Positions 46,514 to 55,486 of a DNA stretch of 64,000 nt are shown piece by piece. The DNA is from Blautia luti. GTDB lineage: Bacteria; Bacillota; Clostridia; Lachnospirales; Lachnospiraceae. The position numbers and the translations under genes were made by a program. The DNA lies in NCBI RefSeq assembly GCF_013304735.1, contig NZ_JAAITI010000015.1:1-64000 (forward strand). Direction: 5' to 3'. Position 1 is the first letter of the stretch, and every line of letters starts with the position of its first letter. The notes beneath the pieces are model-generated. The model was given only the letters and a program-made list of their open reading frames with translations, made no database searches and was not told the origin of the DNA.

Positions 46514-47329
46514 ATGGCCTATCAGATTGATTATGCATACACATGCCACACCGGAAAGGTGAGGGTAAATAATGAGGATAATTTCTGGTGCTGCGGTGTG
46601 CGCCTGCCGGTGCACAACCAGGGAGTTGACGGAATCCTGGCAGGTCATACACAGCATTGGCAGCTTCCCGTTCTGGCTGTTTTTGATGGCATGGGTGGAG
46701 AAAGCTGTGGAGAAATGGCGGCTTCCGCTGCGGTGGAAGCACTGGGCAGTTTTTACGAAGAAAACCGCAGGAGTCTGAAAAAGGAACCGGTGGCTTTTCT
46801 GACAGGAGCCTGCGAAAATATGAATGAAGCAGTATGTCGTTACAGCAGAGAAAACTGTATCAACAGCATGGGCACCACCATGGCATTGCTGTCTTTCAGT
46901 GAAAAAGCTATTTATGCCTGTAATCTTGGAGACAGCCGTATTTACCGGCATTTTCAGGGAAAACTCCGCCAGATATCCACAGACCATGTCATTGGCGGGA
47001 AAATGCTGGGAAAAGCCCCTCTGACACAGTATCTGGGCTTTCAGGAAGAAAATATGGCTCTGGAGCCGTCTATTGTGGAAATCGGATATCAGACCGGAAG
47101 CAGTTATCTGATCTGCTCGGATGGAGTTACGGATATGCTTTCTGATGAGGAGATCCGGGAAATCCTTGGGAAAAACAGTACAGCAGAGGAGAAAGTAGAG
47201 GAACTGCTGGAAATGGCACTGGCCAAAGGCGGCAGAGATAATGTAACCATGGTTCTTGCACAGATCAGTGGCTACGAAGAAAGGAATCCTCTCAAACGAT
47301 GGGCAGAACGGTACAGTACCGGGCGGTAG
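46514..47329 (+). CDS. PP2C-family serine/threonine phosphatase
   Basis: A 271-residue PPM phosphatase with the metal motifs RVNNEDNFW, VFDGMGGESCGE, GTTMALLS, NLGDSRIYR, SDGVTDMLS and GGRDNVTMV. It should dephosphorylate targets of the kinase encoded just upstream. Soluble. A ~25-residue insertion after NNEDNFWCCG (LPVHNQGVDGILAGHTQHW) is longer than in PrpC. Confidence 0.93.
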   Translation: MAYQIDYAYTCHTGKVRVNNEDNFWCCGVRLPVHNQGVDGILAGHTQHWQLPVLAVFDGMGGESCGEMAASAAVEALGSFYEENRRSLKKEPVAFLTGACENMNEAVCRYSRENCINSMGTTMALLSFSEKAIYACNLGDSRIYRHFQGKLRQISTDHVIGGKMLGKAPLTQYLGFQEENMALEPSIVEIGYQTGSSYLICSDGVTDMLSDEEIREILGKNSTAEEKVEELLEMALAKGGRDNVTMVLAQISGYEERNPLKRWAERYSTGR

Positions 47330-47410
47330 AAAATCTGCAGCAAAGGATGTTCATACTGCTGTTTGGACAACTCTGCCGGGGAGGAATTTAAGGGATAAGG
47401 AGAATTTACG

Positions 47411-48637
47411 ATGAGAAATCGAATGCAGGATCTTGATTTTGAACAGACAGTTGCCTTCGATTCTGTGAAGGACTTTGAATTTACAAGAAAGGCGGCACAG
47501 AAGTTCCGCCAGGTTGTCAGTCTGGATTCTTTTGAGGATGAGGATGCGGACGTTATTTTTCATTATCTTTATAAAGAAATGGAACTGGTTTCTTTCGGTG
47601 ATTATCTGAAACGATATGTTTACGAGCGTGCAGAGCTGGAAGAGCCTTTTTCCCAGGTACCCCAGGAGGTTTACAGGGATATTGTGGTGGAATCTTTCAA
47701 GGAAACTTATACACCAAAATCCATGTCTCCGACTTCGGCCAAACTGAGTTCGCTGGTGAACAACTGGCTGACACAGGCGTCTGTGAAGCGTGAAACCGTT
47801 TTTCTGCTGGGATTCGGGCTTCGAATGAGTACGGAGGACGTATCCGACTTTCTGACCAGGGTGCTCCGGGAGCAGGATTTTGATTTTCATAATCCGGAAG
47901 AAGTGATTTACTGGTACTGTTACCGGAACCATCTTGGTTACTATAAGGCGGAAGAATACAGAGAAACCTATAAAGAGCTGACGCCTGTGGAAAAAAAGAC
48001 CGGTGAGGTTGTATATGGTACAGGGCTCTGTCTGGACAGTGAGGAAAAACTTCTGGAATATCTGGCATTTCTCAAAGGCAGATGCGATGATCCGAAATCT
48101 GAAAAGAGCCAGGCTTTTCAGGAGTTTATGATTCTTGTGGAGCGTGCAAAAAAGATTATTGCAGCCATGTATCAGGAAGATGAAGAGGAAAATGGCGGTA
48201 AAAAAATCTGGAAACCTGAAAATATCAGTGCTTCCGATCTGGAGAAAGTGATATGTAGCGGAATTCCCATTAACAAGATGGGAAATCTGAAAAAAATGTC
48301 CGCTTCCATTCTGGCAAAACATTTCAGTCAGAAGCGTTTCAGCCGTCAGAGAATCAATAATATCCTGAATCACAAGTTTCCGGTGGAACGTTTTGATTTG
48401 ATTACGCTGGAATTTTTTGTGATTTCCCAGGAGATGGCAGATGATGATCCATATACCAGGTACCGTCATTTTCTGGAAGAAATCCAGGAGATTCTGGCCC
48501 GCTGTGGAATGAGTGAAATTTACATAGTAAATCCATATGAATGTTTCCTTCTGATGTGTCTTCTGACAGACTGCCCGTTGGCAGTATTTTCCGAGATATG
48601 GGAGAAATCCTACGAAGAAGGGGAAGAAAAAAGCTGA
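47411..48637 (+). CDS. Hypothetical protein of the kinase/phosphatase operon, 408 residues
   Basis: I do not recognise this family. It is soluble, acidic and predicted mostly helical. A segment around 125-170 (ETVFLLGFGLRMSTEDVSDF...EEVIYWYCYRN) has the look of a helix-turn-helix-like repeat, and QKRFSRQRINNILNHKF near 330 is a basic helical stretch. The N-terminus QDLDFEQTVAFDS is Asp/Thr-containing and could be phosphorylated (inference; TVAFDS resembles FHA-target threonines). It starts 81 nt after the PP2C gene, has an AAGGAG site and is followed by a terminator, so it probably completes the signalling operon. Confidence 0.75.
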   Translation: MRNRMQDLDFEQTVAFDSVKDFEFTRKAAQKFRQVVSLDSFEDEDADVIFHYLYKEMELVSFGDYLKRYVYERAELEEPFSQVPQEVYRDIVVESFKETYTPKSMSPTSAKLSSLVNNWLTQASVKRETVFLLGFGLRMSTEDVSDFLTRVLREQDFDFHNPEEVIYWYCYRNHLGYYKAEEYRETYKELTPVEKKTGEVVYGTGLCLDSEEKLLEYLAFLKGRCDDPKSEKSQAFQEFMILVERAKKIIAAMYQEDEEENGGKKIWKPENISASDLEKVICSGIPINKMGNLKKMSASILAKHFSQKRFSRQRINNILNHKFPVERFDLITLEFFVISQEMADDDPYTRYRHFLEEIQEILARCGMSEIYIVNPYECFLLMCLLTDCPLAVFSEIWEKSYEEGEEKS

Positions 48638-48638
48638 A

Positions 48639-48676
48639 AAAAAGGATGATGCGTATCTGGCGCGTCATCCTTTTTT
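48639..48676. terminator. Terminator between convergent genes
   Basis: AAAAAGGATGATGCG pairs with CGCGTCATCCTTTTTT; usable on both strands. Confidence 0.85.
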
Positions 48677-48685
48677 GTCTGTGCT

Positions 48686-49807
48686 TTATTCGTTGTAATA
48701 ACCGTAAATGGAACGGCTGATCTGAGCAATGCTATTCTGGGCAGCGGCAGTATCATTAAGATCCTGGGACATAAAGCAGACAACCAGATCAATGCCTTTG
48801 GCTGTATCGTAGATGATACCTGCATCATTTTCTACGGTGTCAAGTTCGCCGGTTTTGTTGGCAACTTTTACGCCCTCCGGCATCTGTGCCGGGATTTTGT
48901 TTGTTCTTGTCTGCATCTTCAGAAGATGATACATATATTCCGCACCTGCAAGCGTGTCATCGGTGGAAGTACCTTTATCAATCTGATAAATGGTTTTCAG
49001 GAATTTTCCACAGTCTTTTACGGAGGTGTAATTATCTCCATTGGAGTTGTCTGCAAGAAGGAGACGTCCCATGGAAGTACTGGTATATCCATGATCCTGG
49101 CAGAATTTGTTGACGCGGGCCATTCCGGCAGCGTCATCACCACCGCCAAGATAATTGACAAGGGTATTGGCAGCATCATTGTCGCTGACTGTAATCATGG
49201 AATTCAGATTGTCATCCAGTTTATCTTTTCCGTAGGTGGCGGAAAGACTGTCATAATCTTCGTATACAGCGCCCATGATATAGAGCTTGATCAGGCTGGC
49301 AGCCTGCATCTGCTGGTCATTGATGGAACCTTCGGTATTTTTGGCAAGGTTACATACGTATACAGACCAGGTACCGTTGCCGGAAGGAAGAAGGGACTGT
49401 ACCTGATTCAGAAGATTGTCCATGCTGGAATCAGAATTATCCGTAAAAGTACTGCTTCCACTGGAAGGAGAAAGAGTACCTTCTTCCTGAGAAGAGCTGT
49501 CCTGACTGTCAGAAGACGCGGACGGGCCTGCAACTTCTCCGGAATTCTGAGAATCAGACTGTACGCCTGCGGCAGCAGCGGCGCTGGCAACGGTAGGATC
49601 ATCCGGATAGAGGGCATCCAGCTGGTCTGCCTTGGTGCTTAATTCTGCAGCAGAATCCGAAACTTCCTGTACGCTTTTCTGCAGTTCGTTGACCTTGGAC
49701 TGAAGGGATGCAAGTTTGTCCAGGGAGCGGACATTCAGTGCGCCAAGTCCTGCCAGAGCAACGGCAAGGACTGCAATCACAATATATAAGAAAACATTTT
49801 TTTTCAT
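48686..49807 (-). CDS. Class A beta-lactamase-like serine hydrolase, membrane-anchored
   Basis: A 373-residue protein: one N-terminal membrane helix, a coiled-coil (LASLQSKVNELQKSVQEVSD), a Ser/Gly-rich linker and a C-terminal penicillin-recognising domain. The active-site tetrad SLIK (SxxK), SDN (VSDNDAAN) and KTG (VANKTGELD) is complete. Such proteins are peptidoglycan carboxypeptidase/endopeptidase-like or beta-lactamase-like; a clinically relevant lactamase cannot be claimed. It lies 15 nt downstream of the amidase gene on the same strand, so both probably act on the wall. Confidence 0.88.
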   Translation of the reverse strand: MKKNVFLYIVIAVLAVALAGLGALNVRSLDKLASLQSKVNELQKSVQEVSDSAAELSTKADQLDALYPDDPTVASAAAAAGVQSDSQNSGEVAGPSASSDSQDSSSQEEGTLSPSSGSSTFTDNSDSSMDNLLNQVQSLLPSGNGTWSVYVCNLAKNTEGSINDQQMQAASLIKLYIMGAVYEDYDSLSATYGKDKLDDNLNSMITVSDNDAANTLVNYLGGGDDAAGMARVNKFCQDHGYTSTSMGRLLLADNSNGDNYTSVKDCGKFLKTIYQIDKGTSTDDTLAGAEYMYHLLKMQTRTNKIPAQMPEGVKVANKTGELDTVENDAGIIYDTAKGIDLVVCFMSQDLNDTAAAQNSIAQISRSIYGYYNE

Positions 49808-49822
49808 AAAAGTTACTCCTTT

Positions 49823-50848
49823 TTACTGAAAATAAGCATCAATTCCATTGGCGATTCCTTCTGCCATTGTCTGCTGGAAGGAAGAATCTGCCATTTTCAG
49901 ATCATCGTTCTGATTGGTCATAAATCCCATTTCCACAATGGTCACCGGTATAGTACTCCAGTTGATACCTGTCATGGTATCTGTGTAGATAATTCCACGG
50001 TTCTGAAAACCGGTAGCTGCACAGTAGGAATCAACAATACACTGGGAAAGTCGGTTGGAACTGTCATAGAGACTGGAAACATAAGGATTCTGCTGGGACG
50101 GGCACATGGTAAGAGCTCCGGAAACAGAAGAAGAATCATCACCGTTTGCATGAATACGTACGCAGATTTCCGCACCCTGGGAAGCAACCAGCTCTGCACG
50201 TTCCTTATTGCTGATGGCAGTGTCATTATCAGTTCTTGTCATTACTACCTGGTATCCACGCTGTTCCAGAATATTTTTCAGAAGAAGGGATACATCCAGG
50301 TTTAGCTGATATTCCGGAAGGCCGCTGTAGGAACCTCTGGTTCCGGTAGAAGCTTTTGCCTTCATGGTGGAGGAACCGGGACCATTTGGTTCGGTGGCAC
50401 TCATATCAACGTTTTCACCCTGATGTCCAGGATCAATTCCTACGATGTGGCCATTTGCGGCTGAAGTAGTGGTATCGCTGCCTCCGTCAGAGAATCCCTC
50501 ACCACCGGCTTCACTGAAAACAGAAGGTTTGGAACTTTTCTGGCTGTTCTCGGACTCCGGTGCACGTTCGTGCTCTCCGGTGTTGTTCTTTACTGCCTGT
50601 TCGGTATGGGAGCGTTGCTGTAGATATTTGTCGGCTGCCTGTTTCTTTTCGATCTTGGCTGTATAAAGGTCAATATCTTCTTTCATGGCTTTCTGCTTCG
50701 TTTTGACCGGTTCGATGACGGAAGCCATTTTCTGGTCTGCGGCATCAATTTTCTGGTAGGTTTTGTAACTTAAGCCAAAAAGCAGTCCAATACAGATAAG
50801 ACCCGTCAGAAACAGGACGATCGCCATCAGATGAGGCTTTTTTTCCAT
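49823..50848 (-). CDS. N-acetylmuramoyl-L-alanine amidase (Amidase_3)
   Basis: A 341-residue wall hydrolase. One N-terminal membrane helix (about 7-28) is followed by a coiled linker, a Ser-rich spacer and the zinc amidase domain: His in GIDPGHQGE, Glu in GLPEYQLNLD, His in VRIHANGDD and catalytic Glu in IVEMGFMTN. It cleaves the bond between MurNAc and the stem peptide. The ATG at 50848 behind AAAGGAC is preferred to a start 93 nt upstream. Confidence 0.92.
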   Translation of the reverse strand: MEKKPHLMAIVLFLTGLICIGLLFGLSYKTYQKIDAADQKMASVIEPVKTKQKAMKEDIDLYTAKIEKKQAADKYLQQRSHTEQAVKNNTGEHERAPESENSQKSSKPSVFSEAGGEGFSDGGSDTTTSAANGHIVGIDPGHQGENVDMSATEPNGPGSSTMKAKASTGTRGSYSGLPEYQLNLDVSLLLKNILEQRGYQVVMTRTDNDTAISNKERAELVASQGAEICVRIHANGDDSSSVSGALTMCPSQQNPYVSSLYDSSNRLSQCIVDSYCAATGFQNRGIIYTDTMTGINWSTIPVTIVEMGFMTNQNDDLKMADSSFQQTMAEGIANGIDAYFQ

Positions 50849-50934
50849 AAGATCATGTCCTTTCTGGGGAAATAGTTTGTATTTGTAAAACATTATAAAG
50901 AAGGACTTCGGAAAAAGCAATTGCGAAATTCTCC

Positions 50935-50962
50935 TTGACAAAAGAGAAAAGTATGATACTAT
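50935..50962 (+). promoter_or_regulatory. Promoter of the PadR operon
   Basis: TTGACA, 16-nt spacer, TACTAT, directly followed by the palindrome at 50965. Confidence 0.6.
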
Positions 50963-50964
50963 AT

Positions 50965-51011
50965 ATGTAAAATAATTATATATAAAAATCTTATATATAA
51001 AATAATTACAT
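50965..51011 (+). promoter_or_regulatory. Large palindromic operator, probably PadR
   Basis: A 47-bp palindrome: ATGTAA..TAATTATATATAA - aaatc - TTATATATAAAATAATTACAT. The outer ATGTAA/TTACAT halves match the ATGT...ACAT type known for PadR proteins. It covers the transcription start, so the encoded regulator should repress its own operon. Confidence 0.7.
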
Positions 51012-51025
51012 AAAGGGGTGAGCGT

Positions 51026-51346
51026 ATGTATTACTATCCGGTGTCAGCTGTGCTGACGGAATGCCTGATCCTCTCTGTTGTGGAACAGCAGGATTCCTAC
51101 GGATATGAGATCAGTCAGACTGTGAAGATGGTAGCATCAATTAAGGAATCAACTCTGTATCCTATTTTGAGGAAGCTGGAGACAGGCGGATATCTGACAA
51201 CTTATTCCGAGGAGTTCCAGGGAAGGAAGCGCAAGTATTATTCCATCACAGAGGAAGGACGCAGTCATCTGGAATATCTGAGGAAAGAGTGGAGAGAATA
51301 CCGCGATACCATAGATGATATTGTGGAAGGGAGACTTCGAAAATGA
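51026..51346 (+). CDS. PadR family transcriptional regulator
   Basis: A 106-residue PadR-s1 protein: winged helix (YGYEISQTV, SIKESTLYPILRKLETGGYL, RKRKYYSITEEGRSHL-type wing) and a short C-terminal dimerisation helix. It is the usual first gene of PadR-DUF1700-DUF4097 operons that respond to envelope stress. It overlaps the next gene by ATGA. Confidence 0.95.
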   Translation: MYYYPVSAVLTECLILSVVEQQDSYGYEISQTVKMVASIKESTLYPILRKLETGGYLTTYSEEFQGRKRKYYSITEEGRSHLEYLRKEWREYRDTIDDIVEGRLRK

Positions 51347-52035
51347 CGAGGAAAGAGTATATGGAGCAGCTCAGGAAATATCTGAAGCGGCTTCCGAAAG
51401 AAGATTATGAGAATGCCATTGAATATTTTTCGGAATATTTCGATGAGGCAGGTCCGGAGAATGAGCAGCAGGTAATGGAGGAACTTGGCGAGCCGAAGGA
51501 AGCAGCCAGGGAACTGCTTCTGAATCTTCTGCAGGAGAGTGTGGGAGACGGGAAAGACAGTACCGGAGAAAAAGAGACGGAACTGCCGGCAGAAGGTTCC
51601 GGCAACCGACGGAGTGCAGCAGGACAAAATGCAGCTGCTTCAACCAGTGATTCTACAAAGAAGAAACGTTCTCCGGGTAAGATCATCCTCCTTGCAATTC
51701 TTGTCCTCTGTGCGTCACCGGTAAGTCTGGCACTTATGTTCAGTGCGCTGGCAGTATTGTTTGCCGTAGTAGTTGTGATCGCAGCCGTGATTTTTTCCCT
51801 GGGTGTGACCAGCATCGCAACCATAGCCGGAGGAATCATGGTAGCCGGTTTTGGAGCCACACTGATCCTGAAATCTGTGGCAGCAGCCTGCATGATGGTT
51901 GGCGGCGGATTTCTTATGGCAGGAGCCGGAATCCTGGTCGGTGTGCTTACCATATATATCTGTAAATGGTGTGCAACAGGAATCGGACGTCTGGTAAACC
52001 GATTTGTAAGAAAGAAGGTGCAAAGAAATGAATAA
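51343..52035 (+). CDS. DUF1700 family membrane protein
   Basis: A 230-residue protein with the DUF1700 N-terminal helical module (KEYMEQLRKYLKRLPKEDY, EYFSEYFDEAG, ELGEPKEAARELL; 1-70), a polar linker and two to three hydrophobic segments (about 108-215). The N-terminal module probably contacts partner proteins in the cytoplasm. It overlaps both neighbours. Confidence 0.88.
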   Translation: MTRKEYMEQLRKYLKRLPKEDYENAIEYFSEYFDEAGPENEQQVMEELGEPKEAARELLLNLLQESVGDGKDSTGEKETELPAEGSGNRRSAAGQNAAASTSDSTKKKRSPGKIILLAILVLCASPVSLALMFSALAVLFAVVVVIAAVIFSLGVTSIATIAGGIMVAGFGATLILKSVAAACMMVGGGFLMAGAGILVGVLTIYICKWCATGIGRLVNRFVRKKVQRNE

Positions 52036-53038
52036 GATCGCAAAAACAGCATTGATGACAGGCACAGCGCTCTGTGTGGCGGGAGTCGTTCTTTCTACAG
52101 CAGGATATTTTGCCGGGGGAAAAGATTTCACATATGCTTCAGATCATGTGTATGTATCCGGAGGAAATTCTTCTGCTCATAAAAACCTTGCAGTTATGAA
52201 AAAAGAACAGATCGATGATTTTACAAAACTGAATGTAGATTTTGAGGATCTTGACCTGGATATCCGGACTTCGGATGATGACCATTATTATATGGAATAT
52301 AAACTTGAGAAAAACGGAAAGAAAGATCCCCTGACCTGGGAGGATAAAGACGGAGAACTTACACTTAAGGAGTCCGAAGGAGGAACGGGAGGTTATTTTA
52401 TAACATATGATCTGGGAGTCTTTCGGACACATATAGAGCAGACCCAGAAAGAAGATGCGGTAAATACAGTGATTCTCTATGTGCCGGAGAAAGCGCAGCT
52501 TCTGGAAGCTGAGATTCAGCTTTCGGACGGAGATTTTACTGCCGATCAGCTTTTATGTGAAAAAATGACAGCGCAACTTTCCGATGGAGATCTGATGCTG
52601 GACAAAGGCGTGTTTGAAAAATTTGAGGCAAAGCTTGGCGACGGAGATCTGGATGTAAAAGAGCTTCAGTGTACGGATAACATGCAGCTGAAATCCGAAA
52701 GCGGAGATGTGAGCATAAAAAGAGCAGATCTTACAGACGGCCAGATTTCTCTTGATGATGGTGAGCTTCAGATGGGCAACAGCAGTTTCAACGGAGATAT
52801 GGAAATCACCAGCTCCAACGGAGATGTTTCCATCCAAATGAAAAAGAGCAGCGTGGATAAAACCAACATTTATCTGAAAACCACAGACGGGGATGTAGAT
52901 ACAGGAGATCTTTCCCGTGGAAAATCCAGCAATGAGGAAGACTTCTCTGTTTATGAGAACCAAGTAGGCACTTCCGCACCGACTTTAAGTGTGAAATGTA
53001 GCGACGGAGATATTATGTTAACCGAATCTGCAAAGTAG
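52028..53038 (+). CDS. DUF4097 family beta-strand repeat protein
   Basis: A 336-residue protein with an N-terminal membrane anchor (about 6-30) and a repeated beta domain outside the membrane. Short repeats such as IQLSDGDFTADQL, AQLSDGDLMLDKG and AKLGDGDLDVKEL show the DUF4097 (putative adhesin-like beta-solenoid) pattern. Last gene of the PadR operon, overlapping DUF1700 by eight bases; role presumably in envelope homeostasis. Confidence 0.88.
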   Translation: MNKIAKTALMTGTALCVAGVVLSTAGYFAGGKDFTYASDHVYVSGGNSSAHKNLAVMKKEQIDDFTKLNVDFEDLDLDIRTSDDDHYYMEYKLEKNGKKDPLTWEDKDGELTLKESEGGTGGYFITYDLGVFRTHIEQTQKEDAVNTVILYVPEKAQLLEAEIQLSDGDFTADQLLCEKMTAQLSDGDLMLDKGVFEKFEAKLGDGDLDVKELQCTDNMQLKSESGDVSIKRADLTDGQISLDDGELQMGNSSFNGDMEITSSNGDVSIQMKKSSVDKTNIYLKTTDGDVDTGDLSRGKSSNEEDFSVYENQVGTSAPTLSVKCSDGDIMLTESAK

Positions 53039-53116
53039 ATAATGCGGATAGCAGATATCTGCCTGAACAGTCATCTGACCCTGAATCCGCCAGATAATAA
53101 AGAATGATCCAATAAA

Positions 53117-53172
53117 AGAAATCTTCTGAACAGCAGCAGACAAAAACACTGCCGTTTGGAAGATTCTTTTTG
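53117..53172 (+). terminator. Terminator after the PadR operon
   Basis: AAGAAATCTTC..CAGCAG pairs with CTGCCG..GAAGATTCTTTTT. The stem is imperfect in the middle. Confidence 0.6.
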
Positions 53173-53201
53173 TTGTAAACAAAATATGAGGATGGTAAAA
53201 T
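53173..53201 (+). promoter_or_regulatory. Promoter of the hybrid kinase gene
   Basis: TTGTAA, 17-nt spacer, TAAAAT with TGG before it (extended -10). The implied start near 53208 supports the ATG at 53252. Confidence 0.6.
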
Positions 53202-53251
53202 ATACATCTGACGTAACGTTATACCGAGCAGGAGAAGGTAAAAAAAATCAA

Positions 53252-55315
53252 ATGATAAAAAAAGATAATACTTCAAAACAGATCAGGATCTACTGTCTGG
53301 TCGTAGGGATCATTTCCTTCTTTATAGTATCCGTCTGCGGACAGCTGCTCAACAGGAATACTGTAAATGAAGAGAAAATGCGAGCTGCTTTTACAGCGGA
53401 AACAACCGTGAACCGGATAAGATCACAGCTTAACCGATATCTTGATGTCTCAGAATTCTTTCAGAATATAATTGAATCCGGACATCAGATGGACAGCAAA
53501 GAATTTCAGGCTCTGTCGCAGATGATCTCCGATGATTCTCAAATTATAAAAGTTATTGAACAGGCACCGGACGGAGTAGTTAAGGATATTTATCCTCTGA
53601 AAGGAAATGAGGCAGCTTTTGGAATTGATATGCTAAATAATCCGGCCCGTAAATATGAAGCGAATCTGGCAATGAAAAGCGGCCAGTATACCATAGCCGG
53701 TCCTTATGAGCTGAATCAGGGAGGCCTTGGCTCACTGTTGTTTGAACCGATTTATATTACAGATAAATCCGGGGAAAAATCCTTCTGGGGATTCTCAATC
53801 CTGGTACTTGACTGGAACCGATTTCTGGAAGAACTGGAACTGGATAAGCTTACCGATGCTTCCTACTGTTATCAGATGTGGAAAAAAGACGGAAATTCCG
53901 GAAAGAAAACCATCATCGCCCAGGGGGGAGATGCGATTCACAAAGGAGCTGTACAGATCAGCTGTAAGGTCCCAAATGACACCTGGTATTTTGAGATTAT
54001 TCCACATACCGGATGGGTTACCGTGAAACAGCAGGCACTGGTTTTTCTGGTTGCTGTAAGCATAGCGGTTCTGGCCACTGCGATCTGTTATCTGATGCTT
54101 CACAGAAAACAGAGAGAAAAACTGTATACAGAAGAAATCCGGAAGTCCGCGGAAAAAGCCAGAAAAGCAAATGAGGCAAAGACGAGATTTCTCTTTAACA
54201 TGAGTCATGACATCCGGACACCAATGAATGCTATCGTAGGATTTTCCGGACTCCTTGAAAAAAGCATTCATGACGAAAAGAAATCTCTTGATTATATAAA
54301 AAAGATCAGGGTTTCCAGCGATATTCTGCTGACGATCATCAATCAGGTTCTGGAAATGGCCCGTATCGAAAGTGGAAAGATCACTCTAAGTTCGGAAAGT
54401 GTAAATATCCGTGAGATGGTGGATGCCATGAACACCGTTTTTGAATCATCCCTTACAAAAAAATCTCTGGAATATCAGTGCAGCCTGAATGTGGTCCACG
54501 ATCAGATCCTGTGTGATAAAACAAAGATGGAGGAAATTATTCTGAATGTTGTCAGCAATTCCATCAAGTATACCAATCCTCATGGAAAGATCACAGTATC
54601 CATTGATGAGCTGGATTCTGAGGATGAGAAAAACGCAAACTATAAAGTTGTTGTAGAAGATAACGGGATTGGAATGAGCCAGGATTATCTTCCACATATC
54701 TTTGAGGAATTTTCCAGGGAACATACTTCTACGGAAACCAGAGTTGCAGGCACAGGACTTGGACTTCCAATCGTAAAATCTCTGGTTGACCGGATGGGTG
54801 GAACCATCGAAGTAGAAAGTGAAGAGGGAAAAGGCACCCGCTTTATTATGAAATTTTCTTTTCCTGTCAGTTTAGAAAACCAGGTTCGGGAAAAAGAGAA
54901 ACAGAATATTCCGGATATTACAGAGAAGCTTGAAGGAAAACGGATTCTTCTTGCGGAAGATAATGAACTGAACGCGGAAATTGCGGAGACAGTTCTTGAA
55001 GAAACCGGAATAAAAGTGAAACATGTGGAAGATGGCATCCAGTGTATTGAGGAACTGAAAAAGATGCCGGAGAAATATTATGATGTGATCCTGATGGATG
55101 TCCAGATGCCAAATATGGATGGTTACACGGCAACACAGAGGATCCGGGATTTGGACGATTCGAGAGCTGAGATTCCGATCATTGCCATGACAGCCAATGC
55201 TTATGATGAGGACAGACGGAAGGCACAGGAAGCGGGAATGGATGGTTTTCTGGCGAAGCCACTGGACGTGGATGAGATGATGCGTCTGCTGGCCCAAATT
55301 ATAAAAACAGAATAA
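53252..55315 (+). CDS. CHASE-domain hybrid sensor histidine kinase
   Basis: A 687-residue hybrid kinase. Helix 1 (about 10-30), an extracellular CHASE-type sensor (about 50-265, with the family's PLKGNEAAFGIDML), helix 2 (about 268-292), HisKA (phospho-His in FNMSHDIRTPMNAI), ATPase (VEDNGIGMS, GTGLGLPIV) and a C-terminal receiver with Asp in VILMDVQMPNMDGY. No output or Hpt domain is present, so its signal must go to a separate Hpt or regulator. The ATG at 53252 follows GGAGAAGG. Confidence 0.9.
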   Translation: MIKKDNTSKQIRIYCLVVGIISFFIVSVCGQLLNRNTVNEEKMRAAFTAETTVNRIRSQLNRYLDVSEFFQNIIESGHQMDSKEFQALSQMISDDSQIIKVIEQAPDGVVKDIYPLKGNEAAFGIDMLNNPARKYEANLAMKSGQYTIAGPYELNQGGLGSLLFEPIYITDKSGEKSFWGFSILVLDWNRFLEELELDKLTDASYCYQMWKKDGNSGKKTIIAQGGDAIHKGAVQISCKVPNDTWYFEIIPHTGWVTVKQQALVFLVAVSIAVLATAICYLMLHRKQREKLYTEEIRKSAEKARKANEAKTRFLFNMSHDIRTPMNAIVGFSGLLEKSIHDEKKSLDYIKKIRVSSDILLTIINQVLEMARIESGKITLSSESVNIREMVDAMNTVFESSLTKKSLEYQCSLNVVHDQILCDKTKMEEIILNVVSNSIKYTNPHGKITVSIDELDSEDEKNANYKVVVEDNGIGMSQDYLPHIFEEFSREHTSTETRVAGTGLGLPIVKSLVDRMGGTIEVESEEGKGTRFIMKFSFPVSLENQVREKEKQNIPDITEKLEGKRILLAEDNELNAEIAETVLEETGIKVKHVEDGIQCIEELKKMPEKYYDVILMDVQMPNMDGYTATQRIRDLDDSRAEIPIIAMTANAYDEDRRKAQEAGMDGFLAKPLDVDEMMRLLAQIIKTE

Positions 55316-55327
55316 ATGAAACAGCAC

Positions 55328-55369
55328 AAAACGCAGGATTTTTCTGGAGAAAAATTCCTGCGTTTTTTT
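55328..55369 (+). terminator. Terminator after the hybrid kinase
   Basis: AAACGCAGGATTTTTC pairs with GAAAAATTCCTGCGTTT, followed by T. Confidence 0.9.
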
Positions 55370-55381
55370 GGCGGAAATGTA

Positions 55382-55409
55382 TTGACAAATCCCTGTACTA
55401 TGATATAAT
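55382..55409 (+). promoter_or_regulatory. Promoter of cysK
   Basis: TTGACA, 16-nt spacer, TATAAT. The leader contains three repeats of the type AGGAAATA / AAGGAAAT / AAGGAATT before the AAGGAGG site (55470-55476); these could mislead ribosomes or be chance. Confidence 0.8.
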
Positions 55410-55486
55410 TCAATCAAATCACAGAAAACATATATAGTTACTAGGAAATAAGGAAATAGAGATAAGGAATTAAGGAGGATATCACC

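Noticed and set aside
48686-49807. Antibiotic-resistance beta-lactamase
   Set aside because: SxxK, SDN and KTG motifs are shared by many wall-modifying serine hydrolases; coiled-coil anchor and the neighbouring amidase fit cell-wall remodelling better.
52500-52900. Short LSDGD-type repeats as a DNA tandem repeat
   Set aside because: The similarity is at protein level with irregular spacing, as expected for DUF4097 beta repeats; the DNA is not tandemly repeated.
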